DNA of 64,000 bases from contig CBCYMK010000023.1 of assembly GCA_965183875.1 (NCBI GenBank), forward strand, positions 170,625 through 234,624, in the 5' to 3' direction. The DNA comes from UBA6772 sp965183875. GTDB taxonomy: Bacteria; Bacteroidota; Bacteroidia; Flavobacteriales; UBA7430. The notes under the pieces are model-generated. The model saw only the letters and a program-made list of their open reading frames with translations. It did no database searches and had not been told where the DNA came from. The number at the start of each line of letters is the position of its first letter. The first letter of the stretch is position 1. Position numbers and translations under genes: made by a program. Of the stretch, positions 46,943-55,543 are shown piece after piece.

Positions 46943-48679
46943 ATGAAAAAGCTAATATTCTTTTTATTATTATTCCCGTCATTTTTGGTATTATCTCAAG
47001 AGTCTGTCTTTATTTCTGATGAGCGAAATTATGGCGTTGAATTGCAAAACGATATAATAAATAAGGTCATTTCAAAAGGTAATGACTACATAACTTTCGG
47101 GTCAAAATATAATTCTACGCTTGGTCGTTCTGAGGGAAACATTACGGTCTTTCGTGGCGACTCTATAATATCTTCTGATACTTTGTTTATTTTTTCTTTG
47201 GATAGTGCGAGTGAGTCAGTTTATAGTGATGTTACACTTAATAATGGTTTGATACACAACACATCTTTATTTGCTGCCGGCACATACATAAAGGATGGCG
47301 TAAGCCAGTCATTTATTGTCAAGTACGATGACTACACTAATTTAACGAGTCCTCAATTCAAATTTATATCACACTACAAAAATCTTTCATCCTTATTAAT
47401 TAGTTCTAATAATAATTTAATTGTTGCGGGGGATTACGACAGTGATAGTGGAAATTGGTGGGGTATAAGGATATATGATTTAGATTTTAATTTTATAACA
47501 TCTAGTGGTATAAGACGGGTAAGTGATGGGAATGCTTTTATTAATCATAAAACCGTTAATATTTTCGAGGTAGACAATAATGAACTCGTTCTTTTTGGAA
47601 CAGCTCAAACCTCTTCTAACACCGGTATTTATAATCAGCACTATTCTTATTATACTCGGCTTGACGATACATTGGGTGTCGTTATCGAAACTAAATCATT
47701 GAACAACAATGGTGTTGGTGGTTACTACATAATTAAAGATGTTATAATGGCTGACCTATCCGGTGTAACCAGGTTTTATGCAACCGGCAAACAAGATGAG
47801 CCAGGTTCGGCAAATAATGCGATTCCAACTTGTGCTTACGATGTTAATGGGAATGATGTCTTTGAAGTAAATCATAATCTTGGAATACTAGAAGATGGTA
47901 AAAGTATCTACTTAACGGACGACAATCATCTGTTGGTTTGTGGAAGAGTAAAACAATTAGACTCCGATTACACTGATGGTAATCCTCCGCTATTTGGTGA
48001 AATGGGTTCAGACACTAATTATAATTTTTTTATTCAAAAAAAATTATCTGGGACCAATGATGGTGCTGCTACAGAGTGGACATGCTCGTTTGGGACAAAC
48101 AGAAATGAAGTGATAACAGATATGGTTATACTTGATAATAAGGATATTATTTTAGTAGGTAACCAGCAATCTCACGAGGGTATTGACTTTGCGGACAATG
48201 ACGATCTCTACCTTGACCAATACATTGCTAAATTAAATATTTCTGATTGTACAAACCCAGTCGCTACTAACCAAAACATTCTCGCAAATTTTGACGACGG
48301 AAGTTGTTTATATTCACAGTCGCTTTTCAATACAGATAAGTTATTAATTGATTCATTAGAAATTCAATTGGATATCGCAGAATCTGATTTGTCTATTGCT
48401 ATGGATTCTATTTACGATTTAAATAATTCTATTTCACAAACAACAATAACAATTAATATAAGTGAGGGTTGGAATATGTTTGGTTACACTTCATGGATAG
48501 AAAACGAAGGTATTTCTAATCATATGTCGCCATTTGATGATAAAATAGAGATAATGAAAGATAATTGGGGTGCTGCTTATTGGCCAGAATATGGATTTAA
48601 TGGAATTGGAGATTTTATACCCGGTGAAGGTTATCAGCTAAAGGCAATAGAGCCGTTTTCTATTTCCTTTGGAAATTAA
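46943..48679 (+). CDS. large secreted protein with C-terminal GWNM-type domain
   Basis: 578 residues with a signal peptide (MKKLIFFLLLFPSFLVLSQ). The body has propeller-like repeats (SFIVKYDDYTNLTS, NLIVAGDYDSDSGNWWGIRI, DIILVGNQQSHEG), then a Cys-bounded segment ending FDDGSCLYS, a short coiled coil (about residues 470-500) and a final domain with EGWNMFGYTSW, DKIEIMKDNWGAAYWPEYGF and GIGDFIPGEGYQLKA. The same final domain closes the protein at 51224-52156. No enzyme motif is seen; surface export is likely. Confidence 0.7.
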   Translation: MKKLIFFLLLFPSFLVLSQESVFISDERNYGVELQNDIINKVISKGNDYITFGSKYNSTLGRSEGNITVFRGDSIISSDTLFIFSLDSASESVYSDVTLNNGLIHNTSLFAAGTYIKDGVSQSFIVKYDDYTNLTSPQFKFISHYKNLSSLLISSNNNLIVAGDYDSDSGNWWGIRIYDLDFNFITSSGIRRVSDGNAFINHKTVNIFEVDNNELVLFGTAQTSSNTGIYNQHYSYYTRLDDTLGVVIETKSLNNNGVGGYYIIKDVIMADLSGVTRFYATGKQDEPGSANNAIPTCAYDVNGNDVFEVNHNLGILEDGKSIYLTDDNHLLVCGRVKQLDSDYTDGNPPLFGEMGSDTNYNFFIQKKLSGTNDGAATEWTCSFGTNRNEVITDMVILDNKDIILVGNQQSHEGIDFADNDDLYLDQYIAKLNISDCTNPVATNQNILANFDDGSCLYSQSLFNTDKLLIDSLEIQLDIAESDLSIAMDSIYDLNNSISQTTITINISEGWNMFGYTSWIENEGISNHMSPFDDKIEIMKDNWGAAYWPEYGFNGIGDFIPGEGYQLKAIEPFSISFGN

Positions 48680-48730
48680 ATCTTATCAACACATTTGTGT
48701 TTTCATACATCATCTACGGTCGCGGTCTGT

Positions 48731-49888
48731 TTATTTAACCTCTACTAAATCACTTCTTAAAACAACCTTTTTATCATAAGCCCTACCCGTCTCATTTGGA
48801 TATTTAATTTTTACCTTCCCGTCTGCCAACTCTTTTATTATAGTACATAGAATACCATTGTAATATAGTCCTGGGGGGTCTTTAGGGTTGTTTAATTCTT
48901 GATTAATAGTCTCCTCTGTTATTTTCCATTCATAATTTGTTTCATGAAAAACTAACTCTGATTTTTTAATGGAAAACTTGTCCTTTGCTCGTCCTGTCTC
49001 ATTAAGACACTTAATTTTTACTACTGTTAGTGAAATTTCCTCATCAATTTCACAACTATTACCATTATAATAAATTCCTGGATCTGCATTTTCATAACTA
49101 AAAGTGTCTACCTCTAAAAGTGTCTCATTAGTTATTTCCCATTCGTGTTTTGTTTTGTAGAAACTCAATTCGGATTTTTTAACCGTATGTTTATCATAAG
49201 CTCTCCCGGTCTCATTGAGACATTTAATTTTTACCTCTGTAACTGAAATTTCCTGATCAATAACACAATTGTACTCTTTATAATAAATTCCTGGGGGTTT
49301 TATTTTAGAATTTAAACCCTCATGTTTATTTGGATTGGTATTATTGAGAGATAAATCGTTATTCTCAAAGTCTTCTTCAGTATTATATGAAGGAAATAAA
49401 ACTGATAGGCATCGATTAATCGCTTGTCTTATGTCATCTGCCTCTGTTTCTCCTTGGCCTTCAGCTGAACAAGAGCTTATAAGTTCATTTGATTCTGCAG
49501 AAACAAATTGTATTGTGACTTCCATCGTGTACCCCTTTCCTCTTGGGCTTCTTCCACTTTCTCCGTAATTCACAATAAGGGTTTCACTGTTGAGGTCGGG
49601 TTTTAACTCAGGCAATCTAATAAAACCCTCCTTTGCTAGAATCCCAGTAATTACATCCGTTGGGTTTACACTCTTACTTGTAGTTGATCCTGATAATCCA
49701 TAACGACTGGCAGATATTCTACCTGACCCTGAACTTAAACTATTTGTGGGTGAAATAAATAAGTATTTAAAATTTTCCGTGGAGCTATCTTTTATTGCGG
49801 TTGCAGGCTTAAGCGGTCTTAATTGTGGTGAGCAACTATTTACTAAAACACTGAAAATTAATATTCCTAAAAGCCTAATTGTTTTCAT
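48731..49888 (-). CDS. lipoprotein with three tandem YYNG-type repeats
   Basis: 385 residues with a lipoprotein signal (GILIFSVLVNSCS). An N-terminal domain of about 170 residues (VTIQFVSAESNELISS) is followed by three repeats of about 65 residues at roughly 200, 268 and 340, each with PG(I/L)YY, C.I..E, VKIK and NETGRA(Y/K)DK. A truncated relative of the repeat lies at 54514-54671. Function unknown; the repeats look like small beta domains, perhaps binding modules. Confidence 0.7.
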   Translation of the reverse strand: MKTIRLLGILIFSVLVNSCSPQLRPLKPATAIKDSSTENFKYLFISPTNSLSSGSGRISASRYGLSGSTTSKSVNPTDVITGILAKEGFIRLPELKPDLNSETLIVNYGESGRSPRGKGYTMEVTIQFVSAESNELISSCSAEGQGETEADDIRQAINRCLSVLFPSYNTEEDFENNDLSLNNTNPNKHEGLNSKIKPPGIYYKEYNCVIDQEISVTEVKIKCLNETGRAYDKHTVKKSELSFYKTKHEWEITNETLLEVDTFSYENADPGIYYNGNSCEIDEEISLTVVKIKCLNETGRAKDKFSIKKSELVFHETNYEWKITEETINQELNNPKDPPGLYYNGILCTIIKELADGKVKIKYPNETGRAYDKKVVLRSDLVEVK

Positions 49889-49985
49889 CTATACGTTAAT
49901 TGTATGGCTAAAATAATATTTAAAAATTTAAAAATATTTGATTTTAAACACTTTCCTAACTACTCGACAACTACCCCATCCTTTT

Positions 49986-50769
49986 GGTTCTGTCGCATTA
50001 ATATACCAAATATAGATTATTTAGTTTTGAATTAAAATTACCTTCCTATGTTTAAGCACCACAGATATCCTAAATTCATTATTCTTCAAGCTGTTTATTT
50101 CAAGTTTCTATTTACGCTCTCATATCGAGACATTGAAGAGCTTATGAAGATTAGGGGTGTCAAGGTTGATCATTCTACTATTCAAAGATGGGTGTTTAAG
50201 TATGCACCTGTGATTGAAGCATCCATGCATAAGAGAAAAAATAGAGTTTGCACTAGCTGGAGGATGGATGAAACCTATATTAAGGTAGCTGGTAAAGACA
50301 GGTATCTTTATCGTGCTGTAGATAAATTCGGAGATACCGTAGACTTTCTTTTAACCAAAAGAAGAATGAAAGGTTCAGCTCAAAAGTTCTTCAATAAAGC
50401 CATCGCTAATAATCAGAATCCAAGGGTTATTAATATTGATAAAAGTGGTTCTAACTTCACTGCTATTAGGGCCATAAACAGAAATAATTTCTGGAATAAA
50501 AACATCAAAATTAGGAGGTGTAAATACCTTAATAATTGTGTTGAACAAGATCACAGAAACATAAAGCGAAGGATTGCTATTGATACTGGGTTTAAAGAGT
50601 TTGAATCTGCACAGAGGACACTGGCAGGTATTGAAGTTGTTAGCATTATTAGAAAGAATCAAATCGTTGATTCTAAGAAATCCTATTTCAAAACTTTCCT
50701 TTCATTAGTCGCATAATCTCTAATTCAAATAGGATTTTTAGATAGAGGTCAAATTAATGCGACAGAACC
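49986..50769 (+). mobile_element. IS6-family insertion sequence, copy A
   Basis: 784 bp with inverted repeats GGTTCTGTCGCATTAAT... and one transposase gene. It appears identical over its length to copy B at 52197-52980. Flanks (atcctttt / gattaaag) show no 8-bp target duplication. It truncates a recombinase gene whose C-terminal part follows directly. Confidence 0.92.
50048..50716 (+). CDS. IS6-family transposase (copy A)
   Basis: 222 residues. An N-terminal helix-turn-helix segment (SYRDIEELMKIRGVKVDHST) precedes the DDE domain: WRMDETYIKVAGK, VINIDKSGSN and NNCVEQDHRNIKRR supply D, D and E. The chain is intact. A TAGTTTTG box about 25 bp before the start may be its promoter. Confidence 0.93.
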   Translation: MFKHHRYPKFIILQAVYFKFLFTLSYRDIEELMKIRGVKVDHSTIQRWVFKYAPVIEASMHKRKNRVCTSWRMDETYIKVAGKDRYLYRAVDKFGDTVDFLLTKRRMKGSAQKFFNKAIANNQNPRVINIDKSGSNFTAIRAINRNNFWNKNIKIRRCKYLNNCVEQDHRNIKRRIAIDTGFKEFESAQRTLAGIEVVSIIRKNQIVDSKKSYFKTFLSLVA

Positions 50770-50770
50770 G

Positions 50771-51076
50771 ATTAAAGAAGGAGTACACTATTTATGCAAT
50801 ATACAGCAACGCCTTTCTGAATCTAGCATCACCGATAAACAGAATCTTATACGTTCGATATTCCCCGAAAACATACAATTTGATGGAAAGAAATGTCGAA
50901 CCACTAAAATGAATGAGTTTGTTTGGCTACTTCTCAACATTGATGAGGGACCTAAAGCCATAAAAAAAGGTCAACTTAATAAATATATTAAGTTGACCAG
51001 TAAGGCTCCCCATGTTGAGCTCGAACCAAATTCAAATAAATTTTTCAGATATTTAAAAAAGTTGCAAGATTTATAG
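50771..51076 (+). pseudogene. C-terminal fragment of a site-specific serine recombinase
   Basis: 102 codons continue straight from the right end of IS6 copy A. SSITDKQNLIRSIFPENIQF, then DGKKCRTTKMNEFVWLLL, matches the C-terminal tail of large Bacteroidetes recombinase-family proteins. The catalytic N-terminal domain is missing, removed by the IS. The final 36 codons (from KKGQLNK) are encoded by repeat unit R1, so the recombinase stop lies inside that unit. Confidence 0.72.
50969..51073 (+). repeat. R unit 1 (R1), at the 3' end of the recombinase fragment
   Basis: A hairpin (GGTCAACTTAAT against ATTAAGTTGACC) followed by AAGGCTCCCCATGTTGAGCT and CGAACC, ending near GTTGCAAGATTTA. It is the most diverged copy in the core but lies in frame with the recombinase. 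Confidence 0.7.
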
Positions 51077-51126
51077 TTCAAATAAACATCTTCAAATCTT
51101 CTATAAAGTTCGAAGAATTGACTCTT

Positions 51127-51180
51127 GAGGTCCCCCTTGTAGGTTCTCGTTCGAACCTCTTTTGGAAAGATTTAAAGAAA
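51127..51180 (+). repeat. R unit 2 (R2)
   Basis: Core GAGGTCCCCCTTGTAGGTTC then TCGTTCGAACC, TTTTGGAAAGATTTAAA. The palindrome in front is degraded. It lies 44 bp beyond the stop of the minus-strand gene at 51224. Confidence 0.75.
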
Positions 51181-51223
51181 TTTTAATAGTATGCAGTTTA
51201 TTAATTACCTTATTTAAAATTAA

Positions 51224-52156
51224 TTATTCGCAAATGTTATAATTACTTATTTCTTCTGAAACTTTTATTAGGTACCCATAACCTCTTTCTAGGTCGCCAA
51301 TACCATTAAAGTCCCAATCAGGTAAATATGCATTACCGACTCCGTCTTTAGCAATGATAATTTTGTCTTGTATGGTGGCAAAGGCATTAAGTGCATTTGT
51401 GTTTTCTGAACACGCAAAACCAATCATATTCCAGCCATTGTTGAGTGTAATTGAAATGCTTCCACAATCATAATTAGTATTTTCTAAACAAGTAGAGCAA
51501 CAAGCCCCATCTTCTAACACCCAATCACCATCACATGGCATACCCATTTGTTCTGGACAGTCAATTATGACGCCAGAAAAGAATCCGTCATCACCACAGA
51601 AGCCAAAATCACATGGGTCATTAGGATTTGTCCAATCTCCACTTTCGTAGATTTCAATCCCAGAGTAAGAAGTACAAAGCGGTTCTAATTGAATACATAC
51701 AGGGCAACATTGATCATCCAAATACACAACCTCTCCATCACAAGGTAAGCACCATGGGTCATTGCAACCTAAAGGAGCGCAGTCTATTGCAAGACCAATA
51801 AATTCACCATTCGATAAACAAGAGCCCATATCACATGGATTATTGGGGTTAACCCACTCACCAACTTCAAAAATACTAGCACCTGTCAATGAGGTGCAGA
51901 TAACTTCATTTGATTCACATTCCCAATCTAATGCAGTAGAAATGCCAGATTGATCAGTCCATGAAGTTAAACCGGATGCTTGAGCAACACATGAATTACT
52001 ATATTGAATTCCGTCACAGCCTATAACTGGGTCCCAAAGTGTGAAACACATAGCTGTTGGATTTATCCATTCTGGATTTACACAGCAGTCATTTAAGTTT
52101 TGGGCGCTTGTTTTAAGACCGCAAATCAATAGTGTTAATAATAAAAGCTTTTTCAT
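51224..52156 (-). CDS. secreted cysteine-rich protein with Kazal-like and VWC-like domains
   Basis: 310 residues with a signal peptide (MKKLLLLTLLICGLKTSAQ). Residues about 24-75 form a Kazal-like unit (CCVNPEW, then GCDGIQYSNSCVAQASG). Two VWC-like units follow (about 85-155 and 160-225), each with C..GxxxFxxGxWxNPxxPCD, G.C and a closing CC.xC (DDQCCPVC, EDGACCSTC). The last 75 residues are the GWNM-type domain (NNGWNMIGFACSE, DKIIIAKDGVGNAYLPDWDF, GIGDLERGYGYLIK) shared with the gene at 46943. Such domains are known from animal extracellular proteins; the role here is not known. Confidence 0.7.
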   Translation of the reverse strand: MKKLLLLTLLICGLKTSAQNLNDCCVNPEWINPTAMCFTLWDPVIGCDGIQYSNSCVAQASGLTSWTDQSGISTALDWECESNEVICTSLTGASIFEVGEWVNPNNPCDMGSCLSNGEFIGLAIDCAPLGCNDPWCLPCDGEVVYLDDQCCPVCIQLEPLCTSYSGIEIYESGDWTNPNDPCDFGFCGDDGFFSGVIIDCPEQMGMPCDGDWVLEDGACCSTCLENTNYDCGSISITLNNGWNMIGFACSENTNALNAFATIQDKIIIAKDGVGNAYLPDWDFNGIGDLERGYGYLIKVSEEISNYNICE

Positions 52157-52196
52157 GGTGTTTATTTAAATTAATTACTTTAAATGTATAGTTATG

Positions 52197-52980
52197 GGTT
52201 CTGTCGCATTAATATACCAAATATAGATTATTTAGTTTTGAATTAAAATTACCTTCCTATGTTTAAGCACCACAGATATCCTAAATTCATTATTCTTCAA
52301 GCTGTTTATTTCAAGTTTCTATTTACGCTCTCATATCGAGACATTGAAGAGCTTATGAAGATTAGGGGTGTCAAGGTTGATCATTCTACTATTCAAAGAT
52401 GGGTGTTTAAGTATGCACCTGTGATTGAAGCATCCATGCATAAGAGAAAAAATAGAGTTTGCACTAGCTGGAGGATGGATGAAACCTATATTAAGGTAGC
52501 TGGTAAAGACAGGTATCTTTATCGTGCTGTAGATAAATTCGGAGATACCGTAGACTTTCTTTTAACCAAAAGAAGAATGAAAGGTTCAGCTCAAAAGTTC
52601 TTCAATAAAGCCATCGCTAATAATCAGAATCCAAGGGTTATTAATATTGATAAAAGTGGTTCTAACTTCACTGCTATTAGGGCCATAAACAGAAATAATT
52701 TCTGGAATAAAAACATCAAAATTAGGAGGTGTAAATACCTTAATAATTGTGTTGAACAAGATCACAGAAACATAAAGCGAAGGATTGCTATTGATACTGG
52801 GTTTAAAGAGTTTGAATCTGCACAGAGGACACTGGCAGGTATTGAAGTTGTTAGCATTATTAGAAAGAATCAAATCGTTGATTCTAAGAAATCCTATTTC
52901 AAAACTTTCCTTTCATTAGTCGCATAATCTCTAATTCAAATAGGATTTTTAGATAGAGGTCAAATTAATGCGACAGAACC
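52197..52980 (+). mobile_element. IS6-family insertion sequence, copy B
   Basis: 784 bp, apparently the same sequence as copy A, with the same ends. Flanks (tagttatg / cttaattg) show no target duplication. It removed the 5' part of the DUF1566-like gene to its right. Confidence 0.92.
52259..52927 (+). CDS. IS6-family transposase (copy B)
   Basis: 222 residues, the same protein as copy A, with all three catalytic residues (MDETYIKV, INIDKSGSN, VEQDHRNIKRR). The identity of the two copies points to recent spread. Confidence 0.93.
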   Translation: MFKHHRYPKFIILQAVYFKFLFTLSYRDIEELMKIRGVKVDHSTIQRWVFKYAPVIEASMHKRKNRVCTSWRMDETYIKVAGKDRYLYRAVDKFGDTVDFLLTKRRMKGSAQKFFNKAIANNQNPRVINIDKSGSNFTAIRAINRNNFWNKNIKIRRCKYLNNCVEQDHRNIKRRIAIDTGFKEFESAQRTLAGIEVVSIIRKNQIVDSKKSYFKTFLSLVA

Positions 52981-53392
52981 CTTAATTGCCGCTATGGAAG
53001 ACCTTCAGTCAATGAGCTGGGGTTGTATGGTAATGTTTATTTCTGGAGCTGATGGAACTTCAATTGGTTCTGGCTCGCAAAACTCATTAGATATTATATC
53101 AAGCTGTTCTCAATCTCCCATAGCAGCAAGTGCTTGCTTAGCATACGAACATGATGGATATACTGACTGGCACCTTCCGTCAAGAGATGAATTAGTAGAA
53201 ATGTATAACACAATTGGTAATGCTGGCCCGCAGGGAAATATTGCTAATTTTCAAGAAGCAAGCCAATCAGAATATTGGTCATCTTCTGAGTTCAATGAAG
53301 ATTATGCTTGGAGTATTCAGTTCTCTAATGGGAATTCCTTTTATGACGATAAAGAATTCACCTATAATGTCCGTCCTATTAGGTCTTTTTAA
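52981..53392 (+). pseudogene. DUF1566-like (Lcl C-terminal) gene fragment
   Basis: The frame opens at the right edge of IS6 copy B and runs to a stop at 53390-53392. SGADGTSIGSGSQNSLDI, GYTDWHLPSRDELVEMYNTI, SEYWSSSEF and FTYNVRPIRSF are characteristic of the DUF1566/fimbrial-tip-like domain. The signal peptide and N-terminal part are missing. A short T9SS-like remnant (KTVNILGNEVYES) follows before the terminator at 53497. Confidence 0.72.
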
Positions 53393-53496
53393 ATTGTATA
53401 AAAACAGTTAACATACTCGGAAATGAAGTTTATGAATCAACTTCGGGAATTAGAATAGTTCTGTGTAGAGTTTATGGAAATGCTGAAAATAGTTAT

Positions 53497-53542
53497 TAAA
53501 AAAGCTACATTAAAAAGCCACTCTAGAGGGTGGCTTTTTCAT
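53497..53542 (+). terminator. terminator after the DUF1566-like fragment
   Basis: AAAAAGCCACTCT pairs with AGAGGGTGGCTTTTT, a strong hairpin with T's after it. Confidence 0.85.
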
Positions 53543-53546
53543 TCCT

Positions 53547-53648
53547 TAAACTTTTTTAAATCTATCCAAAAGCGGTTCGAACGATAACCTACAAGGGGAG
53601 CCTTATAGGTCAAGTTATTTTTAAAAATAACTTGACCTTTTTTTTTAA
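53547..53648 (-). repeat. R unit 3 (R3), inverted relative to the others
   Basis: On the plus strand: CCAAAAGCGGTTCGAACG, AACCTACAAGGGGAGCC, then the perfect palindrome AGGTCAAGTTATTTTT/AAAAATAACTTGACCT and a T run, which makes a strong terminator. It follows the plus-strand DUF1566-like gene, so relative to its gene it has the same orientation as the other units. Confidence 0.82.
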
Positions 53649-53660
53649 ATATTTTAGTTT

Positions 53661-53677
53661 ATTAATGCGACAGAACC
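53661..53677. mobile_element. solo right end of an IS6-family element
   Basis: ATTAATGCGACAGAACC is exactly the right inverted repeat of the IS6 copies, but no element lies to its left. It touches the end of the lipoprotein gene at 53685. Confidence 0.75.
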
Positions 53678-53684
53678 CGATACT

Positions 53685-54332
53685 TTACTTAGAGAAAGTA
53701 ACTGTTATAGACATATTTTCATCGTCATCTATAATTTCTGTACTTAGAATAAGTTCTGTTTCTGTACAAGTAAGTACGTCAAAAGATTCAACTTCTAAAG
53801 AATTTTCGCCAACATCAAAACTTGTTGTTGTGGTAAAGTTGTAACTTGTAGTTTCTACCTCTCCTTCTTCAGTGATTGTTAAGTTTGTTCCATCAAATTC
53901 GAAAACTGTACCCTCCATAGATTCATTTTGTGAAAGGCCTTCGTCGATAAATACATCCCATTCTTCATCTGTTGTTGGCATCGCTGCACCAAACTCATCC
54001 ATAAACTCAACTGAGTCCATCATTTGGAGATACGGCAACATTTCAGAGCTTAATTCCATCGTCATTAAGGCAGAAACACCATTCCATGTGCCAATAATAA
54101 GGTCAGCAAAATACATGCAACTTTCATCTTCTGATGTTGCTAATGCATCGTAATTTGTTGCTAAAGTATCTGTACAACCGAAAACATATAACTCACAAGA
54201 GCCGTCGTTTTCTGTAGCAAGTGCATCATAATTAATTGCAGTAGCGTCAGTACAACCTAAAATTGGATCCTCCTCACATGATGAGAAAGTTAGCATTGCA
54301 GCTAAGATTGTTAAAATTGAGATTTTTTTCAT
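53685..54332 (-). CDS. lipocalin-like lipoprotein with two GCTD...NYD repeats
   Basis: 215 residues with a lipoprotein signal (ILAAMLTFSSCEED). Two cysteine repeats follow (GCTDATAINYDALATENDGS and GCTDTLATNYDALATSEDES), a motif widespread in secreted Bacteroidetes proteins. The rest has LIIGTWNGVSA and beta strands such as FDVGENSLEVESFDVLTCTE and MSITVTFSK, as in lipocalin-like domains. It is acidic in composition. Substrate unknown. Confidence 0.7.
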   Translation of the reverse strand: MKKISILTILAAMLTFSSCEEDPILGCTDATAINYDALATENDGSCELYVFGCTDTLATNYDALATSEDESCMYFADLIIGTWNGVSALMTMELSSEMLPYLQMMDSVEFMDEFGAAMPTTDEEWDVFIDEGLSQNESMEGTVFEFDGTNLTITEEGEVETTSYNFTTTTSFDVGENSLEVESFDVLTCTETELILSTEIIDDDENMSITVTFSK

Positions 54333-54370
54333 GTTTATTGTTTTTGTTTGTTCAAAACTACATAATATTT

Positions 54371-54388
54371 TCTGCTAGTCCGCTTCCG
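54371..54388. mobile_element. solo left end of an IS1595-type element
   Basis: TCTGCTAGTCCGCTTCCG matches the left end of the IS at 21394 base for base. It is cut exactly where an IS6-type end begins. Confidence 0.75.
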
Positions 54389-54404
54389 GGTTCTGTCGCA
54401 TTTA
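54389..54404. mobile_element. solo left end of an IS6-family element
   Basis: GGTTCTGTCGCATTTA, one base off the IS6 consensus end, directly adjoining the IS1595-type end on its left. Confidence 0.7.
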
Positions 54405-54424
54405 TATTTTAAATATAATTCAAA

Positions 54425-54490
54425 AAAATAACTCGACCTAAAAGGATCCCCTTGTAGGTTAAAATTCGAACCGATTTTGGAGAGATTTAA
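54425..54490 (+). repeat. R unit 4 (R4)
   Basis: AACTCGACCT, AAGGATCCCCTTGTAGGTT, ATTCGAACCGATTTTGGAGA. The palindrome arm on its left is damaged. It lies about 24 bp beyond the stop of the minus-strand fragment at 54514. Confidence 0.75.
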
Positions 54491-54513
54491 CTATAATCTG
54501 TTAAGTTGATTGT

Positions 54514-54671
54514 TTACATTTGGATGGTTTTCTCAACCTGTTCTAACTCACCCATTTTTACAACTTTCTTGTAGAACCCTCGCCCAGAGTCTGTCGGGTA
54601 TTTTATTTGAACCTCTGTATCTGAGATTCGATCTATAATTTCACACTTTAGTCCGTTATAATAAAATTCAG
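54514..54671 (-). pseudogene. 3' fragment of a YYNG-repeat protein, cut by IS6 copy C
   Basis: About 52 codons read PEFYYNGLKCEIIDRISDTE, then VQIKYPTDSGRG and KKVVKMGELEQ before the stop. This is a clear relative of the last repeat of the lipoprotein at 48731-49888. Its 5' side ends exactly at the IS6 copy C boundary. Confidence 0.7.
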
Positions 54672-55454
54672 GGTTCTGTCGCATTAATTTGACCTCTATC
54701 TAAAAATCCTATTTGAATTAGAGATTATGCGACTAATGAAAGGAAAGTTTTGAAATAGGATTTCTTAGAATCAACGATTTGATTCTTTCTAATAATGCTG
54801 ACTACTTCAATACCTGCGAGTGTCCTTTGGGCGGATTCAAACTCTTTGAAACCAGTGTCAATAGCAATTCTTCGCTTTATGTTTCTGTGATCTTGTTCAA
54901 CACAATTATTAAGGTATTTACACCTTCTGATTTTGATATTTTTATTCCAGAAATTATTTCTGTTAACCGCTCTAATAGCCGTGAAATTAGACCCACTTTT
55001 ATCAATGTTGATAATCCTTGGGTTCTGATTATTAGCAATGGCTTTATTGAAGAATTTCTGAGCTGAACCTTTCATTCTTCTTTTTGTTAGAAGGAAGTCA
55101 ACGGTGTCTCCGAATTTATCAACTGCTCTATAAAGATACCTGTCTTTACCAGCCACCTTAATATAGGTTTCATCCATCCTCCAGCTAGTACAAACTCTAT
55201 TTTTTCTTTTGTGCATAGATGCCTCAATCATAGGAGCGTACTTAAACACCCATCTTTGAATAGTAGAATGATCAACCTTGACACCTCTATTCTTCATAAG
55301 CTCTTCAATGTCTCGATATGAGAGCGTAAATCGAAACTTGAAATAAACAGCTTGAAGAATTATGAATTTAGGATATCTGTGGTGCTTAAACATAGGAAGT
55401 AATTTTAATTCAAAACTAAATAATCTATATTTGGTATATTAATGCGACAGAACC
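54672..55454 (-). mobile_element. IS6-family insertion sequence, copy C
   Basis: 783 bp in minus orientation with the same inverted repeats. The sequence differs from A and B at scattered sites and is closer to copy D. Flanks (aaattcag / attgaatt) show no target duplication. Confidence 0.9.
54725..55393 (-). CDS. IS6-family transposase (copy C)
   Basis: 222 residues with the catalytic DDE set intact. Differences from A/B include KFRFTLSY, LMKNRGV, APMIEAS and RAVNRNN, so it is a second subtype. Confidence 0.92.
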   Translation of the reverse strand: MFKHHRYPKFIILQAVYFKFRFTLSYRDIEELMKNRGVKVDHSTIQRWVFKYAPMIEASMHKRKNRVCTSWRMDETYIKVAGKDRYLYRAVDKFGDTVDFLLTKRRMKGSAQKFFNKAIANNQNPRIINIDKSGSNFTAIRAVNRNNFWNKNIKIRRCKYLNNCVEQDHRNIKRRIAIDTGFKEFESAQRTLAGIEVVSIIRKNQIVDSKKSYFKTFLSLVA

Positions 55455-55543
55455 ATTGAATTCCCTAGTAACACATTGGGGAGTAAAAACTTAGTGGTGG
55501 TCACATAATTTTGATTAATTGATTTAATTTTGTTCTACTAAGT

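Noticed and set aside
50375..50662. 95-codon antisense frame found in all IS6 copies
   Set aside because: It mirrors the transposase codons, has no independent start signal and persists only because the sense sequence is conserved.
51127..51180. tRNA gene suggested by TTCGAACC in the R units
   Set aside because: The T-loop-like bases have no proper five-pair stem and there is no acceptor, D or anticodon arm nearby.
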